Source: Defluviitoga tunisiensis (GTDB lineage: Bacteria > Thermotogota > Thermotogae > Petrotogales > Petrotogaceae). From it: 64,000 nt of DNA. Within the stretch, counting starts at the first letter, position 1. Each line of letters opens with the position of its first letter. This document shows positions 22,563-29,065 of this stretch, piece after piece. The notes under the pieces are model-generated. The model was not told the origin of the DNA and ran no database searches. It saw only the letters and a list, made by a program, of their open reading frames with translations. The position numbers and the translations under genes are program-made. The stretch spans positions 1,862,501 through 1,926,500 of the forward strand of contig NZ_LN824141.1 in assembly GCF_000953715.1 (NCBI RefSeq). Direction: 5' to 3'.

Positions 22563-22961
22563 CTACCCCATCCATACTGCTGCTTGAGATTCATAAACAC
22601 CTGAAAGTGCTATATGTGACATTGAACTTGTAGGTGTTGCACCATGCCAATGTTTAACACCAGCAGGAAACCAAACAACATCACCTTCTCTAACCTCTTC
22701 GATTGGCTCACCCCATTGTTGTACCCACCCAACTCCTTTAGTTATAATCAATCTCTGCCCGATAGGATGGGTATGCCAAGCCGTTCTGGCTCCAGGCTGA
22801 AATTTGACTAAACTTCCACTATAAGGGAATAGATTATTCTCTGGAAAAAGATTTTCAACAATAACATCTCTAGTAAACCATTTCTCAGGACCCTTAAATG
22901 GTTCTTGTGAACCATTTCGAATTATTGTTATGAAATTATCTTGTTCTTCGCATCTTTTCAT
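22563..22961 (-). CDS. Small cupin-domain protein
   Basis: Single cupin barrel of 132 residues. The metal-binding motif 1, PGARTAWHTHPIGQRLIIT, has HxH plus a Gln where many have Glu/Gln, and motif 2 contains GDVVWFPAGVKHWHGA with the second His. Related small cupins (YhhW/carboxymuconolactone-associated) are poorly characterised. The ATG at 22961 is nine bases after GGGG; the ATG at 22970 directly abuts it and is unlikely. First gene of the - strand island, directly downstream of the two MerR-type promoters. Confidence 0.87.
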   Translation of the reverse strand: MKRCEEQDNFITIIRNGSQEPFKGPEKWFTRDVIVENLFPENNLFPYSGSLVKFQPGARTAWHTHPIGQRLIITKGVGWVQQWGEPIEEVREGDVVWFPAGVKHWHGATPTSSMSHIALSGVYESQAAVWMG

Positions 22962-23005
22962 GATTTTCATCCCCTTTAAATAAATTTTTCACTCTTGTTA
23001 ATTTA

Positions 23006-23036
23006 ATCATACACCATAGAGTTAACTCCATGTCAA
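23006..23036 (-). promoter_or_regulatory. MerR-type promoter 1 (19-bp spacer with operator)
   Basis: On the - strand TTGACA (23036-23031) and TATGAT (23011-23006) are 19 bp apart, the stretched spacing that MerR-family activators correct. The spacer contains the dyad GGAGTTAACTC. It reads into the cupin gene 45 bases further on. Confidence 0.85.
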
Positions 23037-23099
23037 GTGCTTTTTATTTTTATTTTATTTTTCTAGTTAAATTAAGCATTATTTTTTAACATTTTTTTA

Positions 23100-23130
23100 A
23101 TTATATAATATGGAGTTAACTCTAAGTCAA
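23100..23130 (-). promoter_or_regulatory. MerR-type promoter 2 (19-bp spacer with operator)
   Basis: On the - strand TTGACT (23130-23125) and TATAAT (23105-23100) are again 19 bp apart, with GAGTTAACTC centred in the spacer. Same orientation as promoter 1 and 94 bp upstream of it. No other copy of this operator was seen in the window. Confidence 0.82.
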
Positions 23131-23133
23131 GTA

Positions 23134-23173
23134 TAAAAAAATTGCCGTGTGATATTTTTAATTCACACGGCAA
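23134..23173 (-). terminator. Terminator of the rimP-nusA transcript
   Basis: On the - strand TTGCCGTGTGA and TCACACGGCAA (23173-23163 and 23152-23142) form an 11-bp stem with a 10-base loop, followed by a run of Ts (As at 23135-23141 on +). It lies 25 bases after the nusA stop, so infB is not in this transcript. Confidence 0.9.
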
Positions 23174-23197
23174 CTTCATGGCTATATATTTTATTTT

Positions 23198-24223
23198 TTA
23201 ACTTAAGGGGTGAATATCAATTTTCCATCCAGTAATTTTTGCTGCGAGACGTGCTGTTTGACCACCTTTTCCGACTGCCAAAGAAAATTGATTCTCTGGA
23301 ACATATACGTAAGCGGTTCTTTCTTCTTCATTTAATGTGATATTTTTAACTTCAGCAGGGGCTAATGCATTTTTGATAAAAATCTTTGGATCATCGGAAT
23401 ATTCAATTATATCAACTTTTTCATTCTTAATTTCTTTTAATAATTCATTTATTCGAAATCCTTTTTCTCCTATACACGCACCAACTGCATCAACGTTTGG
23501 AACAGTGCTTGTTACAGCAACTTTGGTTCTTATCCCTGGTTCTCTACTTATCTTAACGATCTTAACAATTCCTTCATCAATTTCCGGAACAATGCTTGTT
23601 AAAAGTTCACAGATAAATTCTGGAGCGGTTCGAGAAACCATTATTCTTGGCCCTTTGGATGTACTTTGAATATCTTTTATATATACTTTAATTAAATCTC
23701 CTTTATTAAATGTTTCTCCAGGAATCATCTCTTTATCAGGAAGTTTAGTTTCAAGTTTCCCGATTCTAATATCCACATAGCTGTCTGTAACTCTTACTAC
23801 CTCAGCTGTTGATATCTTATTTTTTAAAGGCAAATATCTTTCAAACAATTTTTTCTTTTCGACCTCTTTTAGATTTTGAAGAATAACTTGTTTGGCAGTT
23901 TGAGCCGCTATCCTGTTAAAATCTTTCTTCAGATTGACCTTTTTTCTTATAACCCCTCCAACTTCAACTTTCGGATCTATCTTTTTCGCTTCTTCTAAAG
24001 AAATTTCTTCTTTGGGATTCTCGACAACTTCAACAACATTCCATACTTGGTAAACATTTAATCTTGTAAGATTTTTATCTATATCTATTTCGACATTTTT
24101 GGCTCCATAGTTTTTTTTGTATGCGCTTTTGATCGATTTAGCTATAATATCAATTAGATAATCGCGACTAATCCCTTTTTCTTTCTCTAAAGAATCTATA
24201 GCCTCTAGTAAATTTAAATTCAC
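23198..24223 (-). CDS. nusA: Transcription termination/antitermination factor NusA
   Basis: RNA polymerase-associated factor controlling pausing, termination and rRNA antitermination. The 341 residues give the N-terminal polymerase-binding domain, an S1 domain (about 135-200, STAEVVRVTDSYVDIRIG), KH1 with GACIGEKG and KH2 with AVGKGGQTARLAAKITG near the end. The acidic repeats of E. coli NusA are absent, which is normal for this length class. It follows rimP by 26 bases with AGGAGG upstream, but is followed by a terminator and not by ylxR-infB. Confidence 0.95.
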   Translation of the reverse strand: MNLNLLEAIDSLEKEKGISRDYLIDIIAKSIKSAYKKNYGAKNVEIDIDKNLTRLNVYQVWNVVEVVENPKEEISLEEAKKIDPKVEVGGVIRKKVNLKKDFNRIAAQTAKQVILQNLKEVEKKKLFERYLPLKNKISTAEVVRVTDSYVDIRIGKLETKLPDKEMIPGETFNKGDLIKVYIKDIQSTSKGPRIMVSRTAPEFICELLTSIVPEIDEGIVKIVKISREPGIRTKVAVTSTVPNVDAVGACIGEKGFRINELLKEIKNEKVDIIEYSDDPKIFIKNALAPAEVKNITLNEEERTAYVYVPENQFSLAVGKGGQTARLAAKITGWKIDIHPLS

Positions 24224-24249
24224 CTAATCCACCTCCTAAAAACTTTTAT

Positions 24250-24723
24250 TCAAAAATCAATCTCTAAATTAGCTTTTTCAACGTTATTTAGAGGAATTTC
24301 AATTATTTTTTGCGATTCTTTTTCTATTACTTTCAATGTTTCATCATTAACGTCATTAATATATCCTACTATCGTTATTACTTTAGCCTCATCCCCTTTT
24401 AGGGTGAATTTTGCAAGTTTTCCTTTAAACCTAATATAATCGTCTCTATCTCTTAATTTTCTATTAAGTCCTGGAGAGCTAACCACTAAATCATAACTGC
24501 TGTCAAAAACATTTAATTCGTCTAACCACGGTTCTATAGCCCTAGAAAATCTTTCACAATCACCTATTGAAACATAATCACTTAGATTATCAATAATTAT
24601 TTCGACAGTCTTATTTTTTCGAGTCCCTCTTATTGATATATCAAAGATCTCTAGTCCCATTTTTACAGCGACTTCATTTGATTTTTCCCAAATTAACTGT
24701 CTTATCTCTTCGTTGGAAAGCAT
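24250..24723 (-). CDS. rimP: Ribosome maturation factor RimP
   Basis: Small-subunit assembly factor of 157 residues. The N-terminal domain includes GLEIFDISIRGTRKNKTVEIIID and the family hallmark YDLVVSSPGLNRKLRD, followed by an Sm-like C-terminal domain (GDEAKVITIVGYINDV). AGGAGGG precedes the ATG. The rimP-nusA order is conserved across bacteria. A leader of more than 150 bases with two hairpins precedes it. Confidence 0.94.
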   Translation of the reverse strand: MLSNEEIRQLIWEKSNEVAVKMGLEIFDISIRGTRKNKTVEIIIDNLSDYVSIGDCERFSRAIEPWLDELNVFDSSYDLVVSSPGLNRKLRDRDDYIRFKGKLAKFTLKGDEAKVITIVGYINDVNDETLKVIEKESQKIIEIPLNNVEKANLEIDF

Positions 24724-24822
24724 GTTAAACCCTCCTTGTTTATGTCACTCTCTTTCTAGCAATTTTTAATCTTGAAAAAGGCCTAGTACATTTCAATTTA
24801 ATCTTCTCATATTTAAAATTAT

Positions 24823-24859
24823 AAAGCTACTAGATTCTAATCACAAACTTAGTAGCTTT
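24823..24859 (-). promoter_or_regulatory. Leader hairpin 2 upstream of rimP
   Basis: On the - strand AAAGCTACT (24859-24851) and AGTAGCTTT (24831-24823) form a 9-bp perfect stem with a 19-base loop, followed by ATAATTTTAAAT. The weak T tract makes it a poor terminator; it may be part of an attenuation structure together with the upstream hairpin. Confidence 0.45.
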
Positions 24860-24861
24860 AG

Positions 24862-24892
24862 TTATAAAAAATCTCGAGGGCAGGAGCCCTCG
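24862..24892 (-). terminator. Terminator-like hairpin 1 in the rimP-nusA leader
   Basis: On the - strand CGAGGGC-TCCT-GCCCTCG (24892-24875) is followed by AGATTTTTTAT, a good intrinsic terminator shape. No - strand gene lies upstream for over 4 kb, so it would act in the leader of rimP-nusA as an attenuator, unless a short unrecognised RNA is transcribed there. Confidence 0.6.
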
Positions 24893-25172
24893 GCATTTAT
24901 CCTCATGTTTAATTTACTAGATGAATCCTCATTATTATTATAACACAAATTATAAAAAAATCAATAAGATTTAGTTAAAAAAGTAGTTGTTTTAAATATT
25001 CTCGTCTTTTAATGTTTTCCTGTTTTTTATAAAATTTGTGTATTTAATTTTTTTAATATATAATATAAGTCAAAAATAGAAGATTTTCTAATACTTTTAT
25101 GAAAAATATATTTATAAAAATTTTAACGTATCAAACGTATTAATCATATTTGTAAAGGGGGCGTAATAAAAA

Positions 25173-25937
25173 ATGGCCGATATAATCGACTACAAAATTT
25201 ATGGAGACGATATGCAATTAGTTGAAATTGAATTAGATCCTCAAGAAGGAGTTAGAGCAGAAGTTGGTGCTTTAATGTATATGGATAATGATATTGTAAT
25301 GCAAACCAAAGCTGAAGGAGGAATATTCAAAGGTTTTAAAAGAGCAATTGTTGGTGAAAGCTTTTTCATAACTAATTTTGTTAACTCGGGTTCAGGAAAG
25401 AGTAGAGTAGCTTTTTCTGCTCCTTACCCTGGAAAAATAATTCCAGTCAATTTGATTGACTTTAATAGCAAATTTATCTGTCAAAAGAATAGTTATCTGT
25501 GTTCTGCAAATGGCATTGAAATCACAATCCAGTTTGTAAAGAAATTCGGAGCAGGCTTATTTGGTGGTGAAGGATTTATTCTCCAAAGATTAGAGGGCAA
25601 TGGAATGGCTTTTATTCATGCTGGAGGAACTATTGTAGAAAAATTTTTGGAACCTGGTGAATCATTGAGAGTGGATACTGGCTGTGTAGTCGGATTTTCT
25701 ACAACAGTTGATTATGATATTAAGTTTGTGGGTGGCTTTAAGAACGCACTTTTTGGTGGTGAAGGAATTTTCTTGGTTCAATTAACTGGTCCAGGAAAAG
25801 TCTATCTTCAAAGTTTGCCTTTTTCTAGACTCGCAGATAGAGTACTTCAAGCAGCTCATTTCACAAGTAAAGATGAATCTAGAAATATAAGTAGAGGATT
25901 CATAGGTGGCTTATTTAATGATGATAAAAGATTTTAA
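25173..25937 (+). CDS. AIM24 / TIGR00266 family protein
   Basis: 254-residue member of the TIGR00266 family (related to mitochondrial AIM24). It shows the family's layout: a glycine-rich beta-helical fold with VRAEVGALMYMDNDIVMQTKAEGG near the N-terminus, the GAGLFGGEGFILQRLEG repeat, HAGG, and a second NALFGGEGIFLVQLTGPGK repeat near 205. The biochemical role is not established. GGGGGCG precedes the ATG. The 235 bases upstream are AT-rich with several TATAAT-like stretches but no decisive promoter. Confidence 0.88.
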   Translation: MADIIDYKIYGDDMQLVEIELDPQEGVRAEVGALMYMDNDIVMQTKAEGGIFKGFKRAIVGESFFITNFVNSGSGKSRVAFSAPYPGKIIPVNLIDFNSKFICQKNSYLCSANGIEITIQFVKKFGAGLFGGEGFILQRLEGNGMAFIHAGGTIVEKFLEPGESLRVDTGCVVGFSTTVDYDIKFVGGFKNALFGGEGIFLVQLTGPGKVYLQSLPFSRLADRVLQAAHFTSKDESRNISRGFIGGLFNDDKRF

Positions 25938-25952
25938 GTAGAGGCGAAAGAA

Positions 25953-26609
25953 ATGGAAAATAAAAATCTCATTAATGGTGCATGGGATTGGAATAACATA
26001 AATGAGGATCGTTGGGTAACTCCTGCTCCTGTGGTATACCCCCTTTCCACCCGTTGGAAAAAGGAAAATAAAAACAAGATTTTAGATCTTGGCTGTGGCC
26101 TTGGAAGGAACTCATTATATTTCTATGAACAAGGGTTTAACGTTACTGCTGTAGATGGATCACTAAGCGCAATCGAGAAGTTTGAAGCGATTTGCAAACA
26201 AAAAGATTACAAAATTGACGTAAGATTATGTGATATGCACTCTTTGTCCTTTGAAAATTCTACTTTTGACGCAGTATTTTCATTCCATGTCATATATCAC
26301 ACAGATTCTAAGGGTATTAAGAAGGTTATCTCAGAAATTGAGCGCGTCCTTAAACCCACAGGAGAATTATTTGTGACTCTAAATTCTAAAAACAACACCT
26401 CTTACTTAAAAAATATAAATTACAAAATCGATGAAAATACGATCATTAAACAAGATGGAATAGAAAAAGGCATTCCTCATTATTTTGTAAACGAAGAAGA
26501 GGCAAAAATGCTTCTTTCTAATTTTGAGATTCAAAAGTTGCTTTATGTAGAAGATATAAAAAACGACGGATCAAGAAGTTGCCACTACTATATACTTGCT
26601 AGAAAATAA
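25953..26609 (+). CDS. SAM-dependent methyltransferase, class I
   Basis: 218 residues with the Rossmann methyltransferase motifs: I ILDLGCGLGRNSLYF (about 43-57), II acidic VTAVDGS, an intermediate motif DVRLCDMHSLSF and motif IV FDAVFSFHVIYH, then IERVLKPTGELF. It resembles TehB/UbiE-like enzymes acting on small molecules. It follows the AIM24-like gene by 15 bases, so they are probably cotranscribed, with no clear functional link. Substrate not determinable from sequence. Confidence 0.85.
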   Translation: MENKNLINGAWDWNNINEDRWVTPAPVVYPLSTRWKKENKNKILDLGCGLGRNSLYFYEQGFNVTAVDGSLSAIEKFEAICKQKDYKIDVRLCDMHSLSFENSTFDAVFSFHVIYHTDSKGIKKVISEIERVLKPTGELFVTLNSKNNTSYLKNINYKIDENTIIKQDGIEKGIPHYFVNEEEAKMLLSNFEIQKLLYVEDIKNDGSRSCHYYILARK

Positions 26610-26796
26610 ATAGTAATCTATTTTTAATTAGTTTTTATACAATTTCCTCTAAAGTAATTATTTGTTAATAGCATTAGAATTCTTTGATAAAAATTTTTTG
26701 ACTGTTAACTAGATTTAAAAAAGAAAATAAAAAATTAATAACAGTCACACATTTTTTGTATTCAATGATAAAATATCAATTGGAAAGATAGTCAAT
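26610..26796. other. AT-rich gap with a 9-bp inverted repeat
   Basis: No coding frame was seen. TGACTGTTA (26699-26707) and TAACAGTCA (26739-26747) are perfectly inverted with a 31-base AT-rich centre. The stretch ends at the left boundary of the IscB-type element. Confidence 0.5.
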
Positions 26797-27049
26797 TACC
26801 CACCGCCCCTAGAGGCGGAGGCTTGTAGAAATACAAGCTCGGTTGATTAGCCTATGTCATTAGTTTTTGCTAATGATTAGTTATAGCAGAATATATAGTC
26901 ACCGTGGGATGCTCCACAAGTCCCATGCTCTGAGGGTAATGGTTAAACATCTCTGAGGGGTAGGAGAAGTGCTGTTACCATTAAACCTGCTATAACATTG
27001 GCGATGTGGACCTACAGGCTTCGGCCTGACTTACCTTGATGGAGGTAAA
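26797..27049 (+). ncRNA. HEARO / IscB omega-RNA-like leader
   Basis: About 250 bases of GC-richer, strongly folded sequence directly before the iscB start, in the position of HEARO (omega) RNA. Visible pairings include CTAGAGGCGG and its partner, CTTGTA...TACAAG (26822-26837), GGTAAT(26935) with ATTACC-like GTTACCATTAA, and ACAGGCTTCGGCCTG; the tail ends TTGATGGAGGTAAAT. The GCTATAACATTGGCGATGTGG segment matches my memory of the conserved HEARO core. In IscB systems the guide lies at the RNA 5' end, here the bases just left of 26797 (inference). Confidence 0.7.
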
Positions 27050-27685
27050 TTGTATGGAATGAAGCCTGTTCAAAAACCATTAAAGGACGCAACATTTATG
27101 TCTACTATAAGATGGAAATTGGTCAATGCGCTGATGTGTGACTACACTTACGGTTATATTACAAAATCCAAAAGAGTAAGTCTTGGTTTGGAAAAGACAC
27201 ATTATAACGATGCATTTTGCATAGCAGGTGGAATTAATCAACAGAGAATAGAACCTATCTATTTTGAGCAAATTAGGAGAAACAATCGTTCACTCGAAAA
27301 GTTCTATGATGCAAAATATGTTGATATAAGAGATAAGTCTATTAAAACAGGACAAGAGCTTTTCTGTGGTAGAAGGACACGGAACAAAAACTTAAATGAA
27401 GAAAATCTTCATAAGTATCGTGGAGCTAAAAAATGAAAAGGCAAAAGAAATATTCGGAAGCAAAGGTACGCTTATCAGCCTAAAGATATTGTTACCTTTG
27501 AGAGCAAAAAATATTCAGTTCAAGGTGTACAGAACAAAGGTGAATATATTAAGCTAATGGAAATGTCTAAGCCAGTTAAAACAGATTTAGTTAAGCACTA
27601 TATGTTTAGGAAAGGATTTAGTATGTTTTATAACTGCAATTCATCACCCACTTACAGAAGTGGGAATCTTCTTGCAGGAAAATGA
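27050..27685 (+). pseudogene. iscB: IscB RNA-guided nuclease, C-terminal fragment with internal stop
   Basis: From TTG 27050 (or ATG 27059) the frame encodes KPLKDATFMSTIRWKLVNAL, then KSKRVSLGLEKTHYNDAFCI, the segment around the third RuvC motif with its conserved His and Asp, and IRRNNRSLEKF. A TGA at 27434-27436 interrupts it, but the same frame continues KGKRNIRKQRYAYQPKDIV and KYSVQGVQNKGEYIKL, the normal IscB C-terminus, to TGA at 27685. The PLMP region, RuvC I and II and the HNH domain, roughly the first half of the protein, are missing. It cannot be an active nuclease. Confidence 0.85.
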
Positions 27686-27725
27686 TAAAAACACCAACCA
27701 GTAGCCTTCAAAGGAGGGTGAGGGT

Positions 27726-28103
27726 ATGGTTAAGGAAGAAGAAATAATCAACATTAGTCCAGAAGAAAAGGTTCAAAAGGTATTTTTAAAAGCTATTGAA
27801 TTAGTTGGTGGGCTAAAACAGTTATGTGAATATAGATCCTTAACTTGGTTACCAGCTTTAGCAAGAGCTGCTTTTGCTGTAGTTTTAAAAGAAGAATACC
27901 ATAAAACTGACGAAGAAATTGCAAAAGAACTTGGAATTACAAAACAAACAGTTAGGAATATTTTACAAGCTGATCCTGAATACGCCAAGGAAAGAATTAG
28001 TAAATTAAAGGATTTTATGGAAGAAGAAGGAAAGAACCTCAAAGGTCACACTGCAGGGTCGATAATTAAACTAGCCTATAGCATGCTTGAAAAAAATGAG
28101 TAA
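27726..28103 (+). CDS. KaiC-neighbour regulatory domain protein (helix-turn-helix)
   Basis: 125-residue protein with a central helix-turn-helix, DEEIAKELGITKQTVRNILQ (about 61-80), preceded by LTWLPALARAAFAVVLKEE. The size, helix-turn-helix and position before a KaiC-like ATPase match the 'near-KaiC' probable regulatory family described from archaea and thermophiles (TIGR03879, from memory). GGAGGGTGAGGGT precedes the ATG. It begins 40 bases after the end of the IscB element, so the original promoter may have been displaced. It probably acts with the next gene in signalling or regulation, with details unknown. Confidence 0.75.
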   Translation: MVKEEEIINISPEEKVQKVFLKAIELVGGLKQLCEYRSLTWLPALARAAFAVVLKEEYHKTDEEIAKELGITKQTVRNILQADPEYAKERISKLKDFMEEEGKNLKGHTAGSIIKLAYSMLEKNE

Positions 28104-28139
28104 CCCCTATTATATTGTAAGATAGGGGGTGAAAAAGCA

Positions 28140-29012
28140 ATGGATGAACTTGAATTTGAAAAGCCAAAGGTTGTATTTGAAGGAATAAGTCAAATCTCAG
28201 ATGCATTAAAAGAAGCTCCGAAAATAGAAGGATTAGCCACTGGAGTTGAAGGGTTGGATGACCTTTTCTTTACTACAGAGATAATTAATAAAAAGGTAGT
28301 AAAGAAATCCTTAGGAGGAATACCTTCTTTTAGCGTATTTAACATAACTGGTTCTTCTGATACTGGCAAATCATTGTTAGTTGAGCAATTTGCAGTTAAG
28401 CAAGCTGAAAATGGAAGAAATGTAATATTTGTAACAGCAGAAACTCCTGCTGCATTTGTTGCAGTTTCTCTTAGTGAAAGAACAAGGGCTATGGGGATTG
28501 AATTTTCAGAAATTGAGAATAATATAATATTAATTGATGCTGCTTCTTATAGTTTATTACGTGAAAATATTCCTAATCTTTTGGCAACTCTTGAATATGT
28601 AATAAAAAAATATAGCGCTACCATTACAATAATTGATTCGGTAACTGGTTTTTATGAAAATAAAGAAATGTTGGCAAGAACAGTTATAAGAAGAATTTAC
28701 AATTTTCTAAAAAAACATCGTCAAACTGCTCTCTTAGTTTCTCAAAAAAGATCCGGTCATGAAGATTTAACTTCTGAAGCTGCAGGAGGTTATGCAGTTG
28801 GACATATCGTAGATGGAACAATGGTTCTAGCGAAAGAATTGATAATGTCACAATATGCGGCAAAAATATATGAAAAACCTATTGGAGAGGTAGTTAGATT
28901 GTTTAGAATAGATGGTTGCAGACTTTGTGCTCATGATACCAAAACTCACTTTCTTGAAATCACAGATACAGGTATTTTAAAAATTGGAAAAACCTTAACA
29001 TCAAATGAATAA
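28140..29012 (+). CDS. Single-domain KaiC-like RecA-fold ATPase
   Basis: 290 residues with one RecA/KaiC core. Walker A GSSDTGKS is at 71-78, the catalytic glutamate region FVTAETP near 103, Walker B TIIDSVTGF near 165-173 and SQKRSG further on. It matches the thermophile KaiC-domain family (AF_0795 type, TIGR03878 in memory) rather than clock KaiC, which has two domains. It is in one operon with the helix-turn-helix partner. A cysteine pair late in the protein (CRLC, near 267) could bind metal. Cellular role not established. Confidence 0.82.
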   Translation: MDELEFEKPKVVFEGISQISDALKEAPKIEGLATGVEGLDDLFFTTEIINKKVVKKSLGGIPSFSVFNITGSSDTGKSLLVEQFAVKQAENGRNVIFVTAETPAAFVAVSLSERTRAMGIEFSEIENNIILIDAASYSLLRENIPNLLATLEYVIKKYSATITIIDSVTGFYENKEMLARTVIRRIYNFLKKHRQTALLVSQKRSGHEDLTSEAAGGYAVGHIVDGTMVLAKELIMSQYAAKIYEKPIGEVVRLFRIDGCRLCAHDTKTHFLEITDTGILKIGKTLTSNE

Positions 29013-29046
29013 AGGGAGGATATTATTCCTCCCTTTTATTATTTTT
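29011..29046 (+). terminator. Terminator after the KaiC-like operon
   Basis: AAAGGGAGGA-TATTAT-TCCTCCCTTT is a 10-bp stem followed by TATTATTTTT. It immediately follows the stop codon of the KaiC-like gene and separates it from the convergent DUF4127 gene. Confidence 0.9.
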
Positions 29047-29065
29047 CAGATTTCACATCTTAAAT

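Larger units (their letters stand above)
26797..27685 (+). mobile_element. Decayed IscB element (IS200/IS605-like family)
   Basis: Left side starts with a hairpin CCGCC...GGCGG (26803-26818), then a HEARO/omega-RNA-like leader, an iscB remnant, and the right-end hairpin CCCACTT-ACAG-AAGTGGG (27647-27664). There is no tnpA transposase, so movement would have depended on a transposase elsewhere. Boundaries are inferred from the hairpins and are approximate. It is inserted between the methyltransferase and the KaiC-like operon. Confidence 0.75.
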
